Notes: generated by a model from the letters alone, not told the origin. DNA of 64,000 nt from an uncultured Sulfolobales archaeon (GCA_938045475.1 CALIML010000008.1:1-64000); one strand, 5' to 3'. Shown: positions 18,487 to 27,875, counted from the first letter of the stretch. Numbers and translations are program-made.

Positions 18487-20067
18487 CTAGCTCATTAGAA
18501 TGAAGTACGCTACAGCCAAGTATATGCCTATGCCAGCTATGTCAGCTATAGTAGTTATTAATGGAGCTGAGAGAACCGCTGGATCTATTCTAATTTTTAC
18601 GGCAATTATTGGTAGGAGTGAGCCAATAATGTTGATTAATGATATAACTATGAAAAGCGCTAGGGAAACAGCTGTTGCAACTTCCACCTCAGGCCAAGCA
18701 ATCAGTAGGGAGAATGCAAAGCCCGCTGCAGCCATTGGAATCCCCATTATAATGGATGCGAGGGCTTCTCTACGGATGACTCTAACTAAGTCAGCTGTAG
18801 TTATAGTTACTTCCCCAGTAGCCAAAGCTCTAGTTATCACTGTTGTTGCCTGCGAACCAACGTTCCCCCCAGTATCAAGTATCAACGGTATAAATGCTGC
18901 AATCACCGTAACTCTCTTTATCAAGCCCTCGTAGCCGCTTATGATGTTTGCAGTAATGCTTTGAATGATGTATATGAGTATGAGCCACTTAAGTCTATCT
19001 ATAGCAAGATCCTTCACTCTCGATGAAATGTACGTAAATCTACGGCCAGCCTTAAGACCCGCGAGCTTGAGTATGTCCTCTGAGTGCTCGGCTTGAATTA
19101 CATCCACAATGTCTTGAATCGTTATAGCTCCGAGGAGCTTTCCATCATGATCTACTACTGGGACAATGCTGAGATCCCTTTCAATCATGATCTTTGCTAC
19201 TTCCTCTTGATCTGTGAATGGATGAACGGCGGCGAAATCCCTCCTCATAATGTTTGCTATGCTAGCCGTAGGCTTCTCTCTAAACATGTCGCTTAACTTA
19301 ACGTAGCCCTTCAATAGCCCACTTTGATCAACTACGAATACTACATCCTCAATATCGTAGCGCTTAGACTTAAGGTTGTTCATTACTTCAATTAAGCTGC
19401 TCTTCTCACCAGCTATCGGTATGTTGACAGTCATTATTCCTCCGGCTGAGTCTGGGGGGTATTTAAACAACGGCTTAGCTCTATCAATTACTTCCTCAGG
19501 CAGTGCTTTAACAACAACTCTCCTAACGTATCCAGGCATTAATTGTATGAAGTCAACTAGTTCATCTATGGAGAGGTGTAGGCAAGTCTTTACTAATGTT
19601 TGTACGGGAACTGCTGAAACAATCTCCTCGATAATCTCTGTTGAAGCATCCCTCACTACGTTAGCTAAGTGCTCTGGTGGAAGCAAGTTGTAGATCCTTC
19701 CTCTATCCTCGCTGGGCAGCCTGTATAATATGTAGATCAAATCAGTTGGACTAACTACGCTGATCAAAGCGTTTGCGAAGGCTGCGTGAACATCTAGAGC
19801 TTCAACGTAGACCTCCCTAATTCCTCCATTAGATCCTGAGCTTACTTTAGTCAACCCCTCCATGGAGCTAGAGCGGTCTTCAATACAACTTGAGTCAGTG
19901 GGGCAATCAATTAATGAGAGTATTAAGGCTTTCTCACCAACTTTATCAGCTACGTTAAAAGTAATGTTACAACTGCATTCAATAGCTAATTCAGCAAACT
20001 CTTTAAGCAACCCAGGCCTATCTATAGCTTCAATGAATACTGCTACGAGCAAACTATCACCAATCAC
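18487..20067 (-). CDS. mgtE: MgtE-type Mg2+ transporter with N-terminal ACT-like domain
   Basis: This 526-residue inner-membrane Mg2+ channel/transporter has an MgtE N domain of HEAT-like helices (about 105-205), two CBS domains (about 206-330; VVFVVDQSGLLKGYV, IVPVVDHDGKLLGAITIQD) and a membrane part with five helices including the pore segment DTGGNVGSQATT. The first about 60 residues are unusual. FIEAIDRPGLLKEFAELA reads like the start of an ACT domain (compare 'DRPGLL'), a small amino-acid-binding module not normally attached to MgtE. The GTG start follows a TTTTTTAA box by about 30 bp. Regulation by Mg2+ through the CBS domains is expected from the family. Confidence 0.9.
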   Translation of the reverse strand: MIGDSLLVAVFIEAIDRPGLLKEFAELAIECSCNITFNVADKVGEKALILSLIDCPTDSSCIEDRSSSMEGLTKVSSGSNGGIREVYVEALDVHAAFANALISVVSPTDLIYILYRLPSEDRGRIYNLLPPEHLANVVRDASTEIIEEIVSAVPVQTLVKTCLHLSIDELVDFIQLMPGYVRRVVVKALPEEVIDRAKPLFKYPPDSAGGIMTVNIPIAGEKSSLIEVMNNLKSKRYDIEDVVFVVDQSGLLKGYVKLSDMFREKPTASIANIMRRDFAAVHPFTDQEEVAKIMIERDLSIVPVVDHDGKLLGAITIQDIVDVIQAEHSEDILKLAGLKAGRRFTYISSRVKDLAIDRLKWLILIYIIQSITANIISGYEGLIKRVTVIAAFIPLILDTGGNVGSQATTVITRALATGEVTITTADLVRVIRREALASIIMGIPMAAAGFAFSLLIAWPEVEVATAVSLALFIVISLINIIGSLLPIIAVKIRIDPAVLSAPLITTIADIAGIGIYLAVAYFILMS

Positions 20068-20388
20068 TACTTCATGAGCAATAATACTTCAAGGGTTAAA
20101 AAACATGCCTTTAGAATTCAGGGTAGAGGCTCTTAGCTGAAAGCACTTGAATTAAGAGCGGGGGTTTCAAGCAGTTGAAAAGCTTTGATCGGCTTTAAAG
20201 CACTCATGAATACTCGCAAGCGCTGCAGGTAGCTTAAGCGAAGCTCAATAAACGAACCCCGGCGCAGCGGGCACCTCAACGACTGCTTGCTTAAACAAAG
20301 ATGGCTGGGCATGTATTTGGAGTTTTATTGAAAGTATTTATCCTATGACTACTTTACTTCTACATAGAATATGCCTAGGTGTAAACAC

Positions 20389-20634
20389 ATGGCTAAGTAT
20401 AGAGTTAGAATAGATCCTAGGGAAAACTGTATTTCAGACATGGTTTGCGTCAGCATATGCCCCGACGTATTTGAGATGAACCCTGATGACAACAAGACTC
20501 AGATAGTTGAGAAATTCAGATCCCCTTCAGAGAACATAGCTGAAGGAATTATATCAGAGGATCTTAGGGAATGCGCTGAACAAGCTGCTGCAGCATGCCC
20601 AGTACAGATAATTTTTGTAGAGCCCGTTGAATAA
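20389..20634 (+). CDS. Single-cluster ferredoxin with Asp ligand
   Basis: This 81-residue electron carrier has the cluster-binding pattern C14-x2-D17-x2-C20-x3-C24-P, in which Asp replaces a Cys ligand, as in Pyrococcus furiosus ferredoxin. The C-terminal CAEQAAAACPV provides the last ligand and the partner of a likely disulfide. The [4Fe-4S] cluster can convert to [3Fe-4S] in such proteins. I chose the ATG at 20389 because AGGTG sits 7 bases upstream and a TATA box (GTATTTATC, about 20334) fits a short leader. An ATG at 20371 is the alternative. It stands alone. Confidence 0.93.
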   Translation: MAKYRVRIDPRENCISDMVCVSICPDVFEMNPDDNKTQIVEKFRSPSENIAEGIISEDLRECAEQAAAACPVQIIFVEPVE

Positions 20635-20725
20635 AGAACTCCTCCGGAATAAACTTTTTTAAACCATACTTCTAGCTGGTTTGAATAAGTTAAAAATAAT
20701 AAATTATTTACTCCCCCTTTCTCAA

Positions 20726-22132
20726 CTACTTCCTCTCCATTTCCTGAACTATCTTCCATTGCTCAGCCGCAATAATGTCTAAGGCATCATCAGGGTTTAT
20801 CTCTTTGGCCACAGCTTTATTGAAGTAAAGTTGCTGGACTTCAAGCATTCTGCCGTAGTAAGGTATGTTCCAGAAGTCCTTAGCGTATTGAATAGCCTCT
20901 TTATATGCCCTAGCCCATGGCTTGGAGTTTATGAACTCGGGGCTTTCAGCCACAGATATTCTGCCTGTAAACCCTACTCTTATGGAGTACTCCTTATATG
21001 CAACTGTGTAGAACCACTTTAGGAATAACTTTGCCTCCTCCTTATACCTAGAGTAGGCACTTATTACTAGTGGCTGGCCGCCCAGCATCGTGTATCTTAA
21101 GCCATTGTGGTGCGGTTGTACAGCTGCTTCACTTGCATTCCAAACCTTTGAAGTAGCTGGATCATAGAATGCCCCTGACATGGAGGCCCACATAGCTGTC
21201 ATAGCTACCTTGCCTTCAGCGTAGAGAGAGATCACTTTATCGTAATCAAATGTCGGTGCGCCGGGAGGCATGTAGTTAGTTAACTCTACGAAGAACCCCA
21301 AAGACTCCTTAGCTTGAGTACTATTGATATACCCTATTGGGTTGCGCGTAACGGGATCCCATAGCTCAGCTCCCCAGCTCCAGAATACACTAAGGTAGAA
21401 GCAGGAGATGAAGTCGTAATCCCTTGATAGGACTAGCGCTATGCCATAGAAGTCTTCATCCAGGATTTTGCCTGCTAGAACCTCGCCCTTCTTCCTAGTG
21501 AAGAACTCAGCTATATCCTTTAATTGAACCCAATCAATGTCCATCCATTCTTCAAGAGTCGTAGGTAAGTCATATCCATACTTCTGCCTAAATGCAGCTC
21601 TCTCATCCGGGTGAGTGAAGAGGTCTTTTCTAAAGTGGAGGAGAGGCGTTGCATCAGCAGTTCCAGGTATGCCTACGTAATTATCGCTTCCCTGCGGATA
21701 AGCTGTGTAGAAGTATATTAAGTTAGGGTAGGTGTCATTAAGGACTGCATACCTCATCTCAGGGTCGTTTAAGATGAAGTCCTTTAGCGATATGATGTGC
21801 CCTCCTTCCCAGAGCTCCCCTAGCCACTGACTATCTGCAAATATTATGTCTGCCTCAGGACTCCTAGCCGTGACTACGCTAGTGACCCTCGTGTAATAAG
21901 TCCCCCATGGAGTGACGTCAAGCTTAACGTACACCTTATAACCAAGCTTCTCCTCAGCATATGTAGTAAAGTCTTTAGACATTTCTTCAAGAACAACTGC
22001 GGGCTCCCACTCGGGGCTCAATATGACTAGTGTAACTTCCTTAGCAGGGGGTTTATACGTGGCGAAGTATATCGCAATAGCTGCTACCACAACTATTACT
22101 AGAACTATAGCTAAAACAGTAGTAGTCTTCAA
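20726..22132 (-). CDS. Carbohydrate/polyol ABC transporter substrate-binding protein
   Basis: This 468-residue extracellular binding protein has a single N-terminal hydrophobic segment (about 4-25) as anchor or signal, then the two-lobed family-1 fold with WEPAVVLEEM near the start and many aromatic residues for sugar stacking. It is divergent from two permeases and two ATPases that begin at 22308, and surely belongs to that importer. The start is TTG, preceded by GGAGGTG at 8 bases, with a TATA-like CTTAAATATT near 22175. The ligand cannot be read from sequence. The type of ATPases suggests glycerol, another polyol or a sugar. Confidence 0.87.
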   Translation of the reverse strand: MKTTTVLAIVLVIVVVAAIAIYFATYKPPAKEVTLVILSPEWEPAVVLEEMSKDFTTYAEEKLGYKVYVKLDVTPWGTYYTRVTSVVTARSPEADIIFADSQWLGELWEGGHIISLKDFILNDPEMRYAVLNDTYPNLIYFYTAYPQGSDNYVGIPGTADATPLLHFRKDLFTHPDERAAFRQKYGYDLPTTLEEWMDIDWVQLKDIAEFFTRKKGEVLAGKILDEDFYGIALVLSRDYDFISCFYLSVFWSWGAELWDPVTRNPIGYINSTQAKESLGFFVELTNYMPPGAPTFDYDKVISLYAEGKVAMTAMWASMSGAFYDPATSKVWNASEAAVQPHHNGLRYTMLGGQPLVISAYSRYKEEAKLFLKWFYTVAYKEYSIRVGFTGRISVAESPEFINSKPWARAYKEAIQYAKDFWNIPYYGRMLEVQQLYFNKAVAKEINPDDALDIIAAEQWKIVQEMERK

Positions 22133-22271
22133 CTTACATACACCTCCAACTAATACCTTAACGATGCGGAATATTTAAGCATTATGTAGAGTACTGACTT
22201 AACTATACTCTATGTTCACATACTAGCACTATGATTAATTATAATTAATATATACTTAAAAATAAATAGCA

Positions 22272-22293
22272 ACAGTAAGTGTTACAGTAAGTG
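22272..22293. promoter_or_regulatory. Tandem 10-bp direct repeat at the permease promoter
   Basis: ACAGTAAGTG occurs twice, at 22272-22281 and 22284-22293, with a 12-bp period. A TATA-like TTAATATATAC lies at about 22245-22255, so the repeats cover the expected transcription start and lie just before the GTG at 22308. A repressor site is the simplest reading. Confidence 0.5.
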
Positions 22294-22307
22294 CGGGGTG
22301 TTTAGCT

Positions 22308-23225
22308 GTGCGTAAGCCGTTCAGTAAAGAGTTTTTTAATAAAGGGAGGATGCTAAACCCTTGGCTAATGATACTGCCGGCATTCCTTATACTCCTGGTA
22401 TTCAACATATTCCCCCTCCTCTGGAGCTTAGGGATATCATTTTACAGGTTCTCAGTAATAATTAGGGAGGCACCTAGGTACGTAGGGGGGTTGAACTACA
22501 TTAATGTCATTACTAGCGCTGAAGCTTGGGATAGGATCATTAGAACAGGCATTTACTTAGCGTATGCACTATCGCTTCAATTTGGGCTGGGGTTACTGCT
22601 CTCGCTCCTACTATTCGAGGATTTTAAGGGTAAGAGAATGCTAATAACTTTATTCACGATACCTTTAATGATAGCTCCTGTAGCTTCCTCGCTGTTCTTC
22701 AGGTACTTATTCGACGAGAACCTTGGGCCCGTCAACAACTTCTTAAAGTCTATAGCAGGCTACGGGCCTCTGTGGTTTAGCTCAAATATGAGTCCGCTTG
22801 GAATACCTTACGCCCTCCTTACCGTAGTGCTGGTCGAGACCTGGATATGGACTCCGTTCGTAATGTTTCTCTTAACAGCCGGCATGAGCTCCATTCCTCA
22901 AGACTTAATAGAGCAAAGCAGAGTGGATTCCATAAAGTTTAGACACAAGTTTAGATACGTAATCCTGCCGTACATTAAGCCAATGATAGCTCTAGCATTG
23001 ATCTTTAGATTCATGGATTCCCTTAAGACATTCGACTCCATCTATATACTGACTGCAGGAGGTCCTGGAGCTACAACTGAACTCATATCAGTCTACATAT
23101 ACAGGGTCGCCTTTGAGAGATGGGACTTTGGATCAGCTACAGCTCTCAGCTACTTAATACTGGTCATCGTTATATTCATGACTAACGTATTCATGAGGTA
23201 CATACTCGGTGGTGAAAGGTCTTGA
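22308..23225 (+). CDS. ABC transporter permease (CUT1, GlpP/UgpA-like)
   Basis: This 305-residue membrane protein has six hydrophobic segments. Its EAA loop is IEQSRVDSIKFRHKFRYVIL (about 203-222), in which the usual A-x-D-G appears as SRVDS, a degenerate form. It starts the five-gene operon of permease, permease, ATPase, ATPase and small membrane protein. The GTG start has GGGGTG 8 bases upstream, and the end overlaps the next gene by 4 bases. The substrate is probably the same as that of the divergent binding protein. Confidence 0.9.
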   Translation: MRKPFSKEFFNKGRMLNPWLMILPAFLILLVFNIFPLLWSLGISFYRFSVIIREAPRYVGGLNYINVITSAEAWDRIIRTGIYLAYALSLQFGLGLLLSLLLFEDFKGKRMLITLFTIPLMIAPVASSLFFRYLFDENLGPVNNFLKSIAGYGPLWFSSNMSPLGIPYALLTVVLVETWIWTPFVMFLLTAGMSSIPQDLIEQSRVDSIKFRHKFRYVILPYIKPMIALALIFRFMDSLKTFDSIYILTAGGPGATTELISVYIYRVAFERWDFGSATALSYLILVIVIFMTNVFMRYILGGERS

Positions 23226-24070
23226 GGAAACGCAATCAATACACCACGCCATTAGTGTTATATAGAGTGAGGAAATCCCTGAAGTTCGCATTATTAATAG
23301 CTCTACTAGCAATATACCTCATACCTATATATGGGATGTTTTCACTAGCCTTTAAACCCAGGGCAGAGATCTACTCTGGGCTCTTTGAATTAACTCGAGT
23401 AACTCTCGAGAACTTTGAAGAAGCATATAGGTACGGCGCATACAGCGCTATAACGAATTCCATAATAGTAACTGTTGGAGGTGTGGCCATAGCTCTAGTA
23501 CTAGCTGTTCTAGCATCATATGCTTTCTCCAGGTTTGCTGTTAAAGGAAAGAACATATTGATGTTCTACATACTTTCAACAAGAATGATGCCTCCTATAA
23601 CGCTCATAATACCTATATTCATAATGTTCTTTAACGTAGGCCTAAAGGGAACTTACTTAGGGCTCATACTAGTCTACGCAATGATGTCCCTTCCCCTATC
23701 CATTTGGATGATAAAGAGCTTCATAGACGACATACCTAAGGACATTGATCAAGCCGCATTAGTGGACGGGCATTCAACTATGTTCATACTTTTCAAAATA
23801 ATAATACCCATGGTTATTCCAGGAATAGCTGCTTCAGCAGCTTTTGCAGCCATAATGTTGTGGAATGAATTCCTCTTTGCACTACTTTTAAGCGGCGTTG
23901 ATACAAAGCCTACATCAGTCTTACTTAGCAGCATTAGGGGGGAGAGGGGCTTTAATTGGGGTAGGGTGGCTGCAATCGAAGTAGTATACATATTGCCGAT
24001 AATAATCCTAGTGTTCTGGCTTCAAAAATACATGCTAAGGGGGCTCACGTTCGGTACTGTAAGGAGGTGA
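23222..24070 (+). CDS. ABC transporter permease (CUT1, GlpQ/MalG-like)
   Basis: This 282-residue membrane protein has six predicted helices and an intact EAA loop (DQAALVDGHS...IIIPMVIPG, about 177-200). The TTG start overlaps the stop of the first permease, a sign of coupled translation. It should pair with the upstream permease to form the channel, each contacting one of the two different ATPases encoded downstream. Its end overlaps the ribosome-binding site of the first ATPase gene. Confidence 0.91.
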   Translation: MRKRNQYTTPLVLYRVRKSLKFALLIALLAIYLIPIYGMFSLAFKPRAEIYSGLFELTRVTLENFEEAYRYGAYSAITNSIIVTVGGVAIALVLAVLASYAFSRFAVKGKNILMFYILSTRMMPPITLIIPIFIMFFNVGLKGTYLGLILVYAMMSLPLSIWMIKSFIDDIPKDIDQAALVDGHSTMFILFKIIIPMVIPGIAASAAFAAIMLWNEFLFALLLSGVDTKPTSVLLSSIRGERGFNWGRVAAIEVVYILPIIILVFWLQKYMLRGLTFGTVRR

Positions 24071-24075
24071 ATGAT

Positions 24076-25182
24076 GTGGGTAAAGACGAGTACATTATTC
24101 AAGTTGAAAAAATTGCGAAAACATACAATGGCAGAAGAGTGTTAAACGACATATCATTCGCTTTAAGAAGAGGAGAGCTACTAGCCATTCTAGGACCACC
24201 TGGATCTGGGAAGACTACGTTGCTTAAAATAATTGCTGGACTCATTAAACAGGATGCGGGCGACGTCATAATCAATGGAAGAATAGTCAATGATTTGCCG
24301 CCGTATGAGAGGGGGGTCTCCCTAGTATTTGAAACACTAGCCCTCTATCCAAACATGAGCGTTTATGAAAACATAGCGTCTCCACTAATTGCTGAGAAAA
24401 AGGACAAGGAATATATTGATAGGAGAGTGGGGGAAATATCTAGACTCCTCAAGATCGAGCATATACTCGGTAGAAAGGCCGATAAACTAAGCGGTGGAGA
24501 GAGGCAGAGAGTAGCTATAGCCAGGGCTTTAGCTAAGGAAGCAGAAATATATCTATTGGACGAGCCCCTCTCCAACCTAGATGCTAAGATACGCTATGCG
24601 CTTAGAACAGAGTTTAAGAAGCTGAAGTCGCTTCTAGGTAAGACGATAATTCTCGCTACGTCGGATCCCAGTGATGCCCTAGCGTTAGGGGACAAAGTAA
24701 TGCTTCTATTCAACGGGGCAGTAATTCAGGAGGGGCCGCCTATTGACATATATTATGCTCCGAGAAACATATCTATAGCGAGGTACTTGACTGGAAACAT
24801 ACTTAATGAAGTCTCAATATCTATCGATAGCTACGGGAAGAGCGTAAGCATGGACGTTGGACAAGAGTTCTCAATAGATCCTTATTTCCTTAAAGTACTG
24901 AGGGAAGTCGGTGAAACCTCCATTACTCTAGCGAGCTACGCTGATGGATGCATAGTAGATAAATCCGTAGAGAGCTGTTCCGGCATTAAAGTAGCGGGGG
25001 AGTTCATAGGATATGAATATAGAGGCAGCGAATACTTAGTGTATGCAAGGAAGGGTGAGAGAGTATTTAGATCTCTAAGGGCTAGCTTACCTAACGTAAC
25101 TTTTGGAGAAAGAGTGGAAGTGTGTATTCCACATACGAACGCTCTTTTGTTCAGCGGTAAGACCGGGAGTTTAATTAGGTGA
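24076..25182 (+). CDS. ABC ATPase with defective Q- and H-loops (GlpS-like)
   Basis: This MalK-family ATPase (about 368 residues) has normal Walker A GPPGSGKT, signature LSGGERQR, Walker B YLLDEP and D-loop SNLD. However, the Q-loop reads VFETLALYP (Glu for Gln) and the H-loop reads LATSDPSDAL (Ser for His). Its own ATP site should therefore hydrolyse poorly. GlpS proteins of rhizobial glycerol transporters have the same 'AT..P.EAL' form. A GTG at 24067 is possible, but AAGGAGGTGA at 24061-24070 sits ideally for the GTG at 24076, which I use. The partner is the next gene, whose defects are complementary. Confidence 0.9.
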   Translation: MGKDEYIIQVEKIAKTYNGRRVLNDISFALRRGELLAILGPPGSGKTTLLKIIAGLIKQDAGDVIINGRIVNDLPPYERGVSLVFETLALYPNMSVYENIASPLIAEKKDKEYIDRRVGEISRLLKIEHILGRKADKLSGGERQRVAIARALAKEAEIYLLDEPLSNLDAKIRYALRTEFKKLKSLLGKTIILATSDPSDALALGDKVMLLFNGAVIQEGPPIDIYYAPRNISIARYLTGNILNEVSISIDSYGKSVSMDVGQEFSIDPYFLKVLREVGETSITLASYADGCIVDKSVESCSGIKVAGEFIGYEYRGSEYLVYARKGERVFRSLRASLPNVTFGERVEVCIPHTNALLFSGKTGSLIR

Positions 25183-25188
25183 TGCAGC

Positions 25189-26298
25189 TTGGTTAGCATA
25201 AAATTAGTCGATATTTCAAAAACTTTCGGAAGCGTTGAAGCACTTAAAGACGTAAGTCTCGAGATCCGTGACGGCGAGCTATTCGCTATACTTGGACCCA
25301 GCGGCTGTGGGAAAACAACTCTGTTAAGAATAGTCGCGGGACTAGAGAAGCCTACAAAGGGAAGAGTGTACTTCGACGATATTGATGTAACCAACATACC
25401 TGCGGAAATCAGGGATGTATCGATGGTTTTTCAATTCTACGCTCTATACCCTACAACAGTCTTTAATAACATAGCCCTGCCCTTGAAGTCTAAGGGATAT
25501 TCAAGAATAGATATTGAGAAAAGAGTTAAAGAAATAGCTGAATTAGTCGGCATAGGTAAGGCATTGAACTTGCACATCGATAAACTCAATATAGCCGATA
25601 AGCAAAAAGTCGCCTTAGCTAGAGCTATGGCTAAGGAGCCGCAAGTGTACTTATTCGACGAACCTCTCACAATACTAGATCCTGTTACTAGAGTTATAAT
25701 GAGAAGTGAATTAAAGAAGCTGCAGCATAGATTGAAGCAGACAATGATATATGTAACCCACGACCAAATAGAGGCATTGACTCTAGCCGATAGAATAGCT
25801 GTAATGAATTTTGGAGTAGTTGAACAAGTAGGAACTTCGTGGGATGTCTATAATTTGCCTAATACAACTTTCGTCGGATGGTTCTTGGGGGAGCCCGGAA
25901 TGAACTTCGTTGAGATAGCCGTAGATAAGGATGATCTAAGCATAAATATAGGTTCTAAAAAGATTTTTAGAGATCCAAGCCTGGGCAAGAAGCTCCTAGA
26001 CTTAGGCTTAGAGAAAGCCCTCCTTGGCTTTAGGGCTGAGAACGTAGTCTTGGTTAAAGAAGTGCCCGGCGTACATGATCCAAATAGCATAGTTATAGAT
26101 GGCATCATTAGAGTAATTGAGTTCTTTGGAACCCACTACGTAGTTAATGTAGAAACAGAAGGATCTGAGTTTAAAGTTAAACTAAGTGTAAGTGAGTTCA
26201 ATAAATTAATGCTTGGTGAAAACGATAAAGTAAAGGCTTTAGTGAGAGTAGATAAAGTCTGCTTCTTTAACTTAGACAACAATAGGCGTGTCTTATGA
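25189..26298 (+). CDS. ABC ATPase with degenerate signature motif (GlpT-like)
   Basis: This 369-residue ATPase has intact Walker A GPSGCGKT (36-43), Q82 in MVFQFYALYP, Walker B YLFDEP (154-159) and H191 in YVTHDQIEAL. The signature LSGGQ is replaced by LNIADKQ (133-139) and the D-loop reads TILDP. This is the pattern of GlpT-type ATPases ('DEPLT.IDP', 'GMN' near residue 230). Paired with the upstream ATPase it leaves one complete composite site (its own Walker and His with the partner's LSGGE) and one dead site. The TTG start has GGTGATG upstream. The C-terminal third is the OB-type regulatory domain. Confidence 0.9.
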   Translation: MVSIKLVDISKTFGSVEALKDVSLEIRDGELFAILGPSGCGKTTLLRIVAGLEKPTKGRVYFDDIDVTNIPAEIRDVSMVFQFYALYPTTVFNNIALPLKSKGYSRIDIEKRVKEIAELVGIGKALNLHIDKLNIADKQKVALARAMAKEPQVYLFDEPLTILDPVTRVIMRSELKKLQHRLKQTMIYVTHDQIEALTLADRIAVMNFGVVEQVGTSWDVYNLPNTTFVGWFLGEPGMNFVEIAVDKDDLSINIGSKKIFRDPSLGKKLLDLGLEKALLGFRAENVVLVKEVPGVHDPNSIVIDGIIRVIEFFGTHYVVNVETEGSEFKVKLSVSEFNKLMLGENDKVKALVRVDKVCFFNLDNNRRVL

Positions 26299-26585
26299 AG
26301 GTGAGTATAGTGGTTAAACGCAGAACGATAGAGGAGCTCTTGATCATTTTAGGGATCATCGGCTTAGTGCTAACGTTTCAGCCTTTTAACATTTTAGGCT
26401 ACACTATTGGCTGGATCATGTTGCTTAGCTGTACTTTAACTTACGTGATCTTTACTTTAATTCCGCGCGGCGCTAGTTCTGGGAGAAGGCTTGTTAAAGC
26501 ATTCATTAAAACTCTATTGATAGTGCTTGCCGTCGTCGCATCATTCATAGTGCTATCCATACTGCTGACGCCTCACATAATGTAA
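26295..26585 (+). CDS. Small membrane protein of the ABC operon
   Basis: This 96-residue protein has three probable membrane segments (about 14-30, 33-54 and 70-92) and a basic first stretch. The ATG overlaps the stop of the second ATPase (ATGA), so it is part of the operon. Glycerol-type ABC operons with two ATPases in bacteria also carry a small membrane protein (DUF2160), but this one does not share its visible motifs, so I do not assign it to that family. A role as accessory subunit of the transporter is an inference from position. Confidence 0.7.
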   Translation: MKVSIVVKRRTIEELLIILGIIGLVLTFQPFNILGYTIGWIMLLSCTLTYVIFTLIPRGASSGRRLVKAFIKTLLIVLAVVASFIVLSILLTPHIM

Positions 26586-26642
26586 AGAAGGCATTAGTGT
26601 TTATATAAGCTCTTTTTGCACATATATTTTGAGGTAATAAAT

Positions 26643-27875
26643 ATGTCTAATAACTTAAATAAGCTTAGAGTGGGCTTTATTGGAGCTGGCTTCTCAGCTA
26701 AATTCCATGCGAGAGCCTTCACTATGATTAGAGATGCTGAAATAACGGCTGTATATTCAAGAACGGAGGAATCCGCGAAGAATCTGGCTGCGTTAATTGA
26801 GGGCTTGGGTTTAAGGAGGCCTAAGACTTACACCGATCTATTTGAAATGCTGAGATACAAGGAATTGGACGCTGTTTGGATCCTTCTGCCCAACAACCTC
26901 CACTTAGAGGCCACTAAAGCAGTAGTTGAAGAAGTCGCTCAAGGCAGATCTAGCGTAATTGGAGTGACTGTTGAAAAGCCCTTGGCTAGGAACTCTAATG
27001 AAGCAAATAAAATGGTTGAATTAGTTGAAAAAGCGGGGCTCCTCCACGGCTATCTTGAAAACCAAGTGTTTATGCCGTCAGTATCTAAGGGTAAGGAGAT
27101 CGTGTGGAACATTGGGGCGAAGTACTCTGGCAGACCTTATCTAGCTAGAGCAGCAGAAGAGCATGGGGGTCCTCATAGCGCTTGGTTCTGGAGGCCATCT
27201 ATTTCTGGAGGAGGAGTTCTGTTAGACATGGGGTGCCATAGCATAGAAGCTTCTAGAGAGCTACTACTTAAACCTGGGGAAGATAAGTCTCATTTAAAAC
27301 CTAAATACGTCTACGGTGAAATAGCTTTCTTGAAATGGGTGAAGGAGACTTATGTTGAAGAGTTGAGGAAGAGATTCGGCGTAGACTTTCTTAAAGAACC
27401 TGCGGAAGACTACTCATTAACTATAGTAACTTATGAAGACTCTGATGGAGCACTCGTAGTTACTGAAGCAAGGACTTCGTGGGCATTTATCGGAGCTGGG
27501 CTGAGGCTCACATTTGAAGTACTAGGGCCTGAATATAGTTTAAGCATAAACACTCTTCAACCAGAGCTATTCACGTTCATAAGCAGGAACATAAGAATAC
27601 CTCCTACAGAGGAATTCGTTGAGAAACAGAATGCTGAACAAGGATTGATGCCAGTAATACCTGATGAAGCCATCACCTATGGCTACCAAGCTGAAGACGC
27701 CCACATGGTTAAGTCCTTCGTAAATAAGAGAATGCCCTATGAGACGTGGCGCGACGGACTCTTAGTAGTTCAATTAATGATGCATTCATACTTATCGGCT
27801 GAAAAAGGCGTTAAAGTAAAGTTCGACCCCCTCCAAGTAGAGAACTACGTTCCCCCAGTAGCTAGATTAAAGTAA
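26643..27875 (+). CDS. Gfo/Idh/MocA-family NAD(P)-dependent oxidoreductase
   Basis: This dehydrogenase of sugars or cyclitols has about 410 residues. The Rossmann start reads LRVGFIGAGFSAKFHARAF. The family's EKP motif appears as TVEKPLARN (about 120), followed by a substrate-binding domain with GGGVLLDMGCHSIEA. The start at 26643 is set by GAGGT 8 bases upstream and a TTATATAA box at about 26600-26607. It follows the polyol/sugar ABC operon after a short gap with its own promoter, so it probably oxidises the imported compound; inositol- or sugar-like substrates are candidates. Confidence 0.9.
   Translation: MSNNLNKLRVGFIGAGFSAKFHARAFTMIRDAEITAVYSRTEESAKNLAALIEGLGLRRPKTYTDLFEMLRYKELDAVWILLPNNLHLEATKAVVEEVAQGRSSVIGVTVEKPLARNSNEANKMVELVEKAGLLHGYLENQVFMPSVSKGKEIVWNIGAKYSGRPYLARAAEEHGGPHSAWFWRPSISGGGVLLDMGCHSIEASRELLLKPGEDKSHLKPKYVYGEIAFLKWVKETYVEELRKRFGVDFLKEPAEDYSLTIVTYEDSDGALVVTEARTSWAFIGAGLRLTFEVLGPEYSLSINTLQPELFTFISRNIRIPPTEEFVEKQNAEQGLMPVIPDEAITYGYQAEDAHMVKSFVNKRMPYETWRDGLLVVQLMMHSYLSAEKGVKVKFDPLQVENYVPPVARLK

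Noticed and set aside
26295-26585. DUF2160 assignment of the small membrane protein
   Set aside because: Position fits bacterial glycerol transporters, but the visible sequence does not share the family's motifs.
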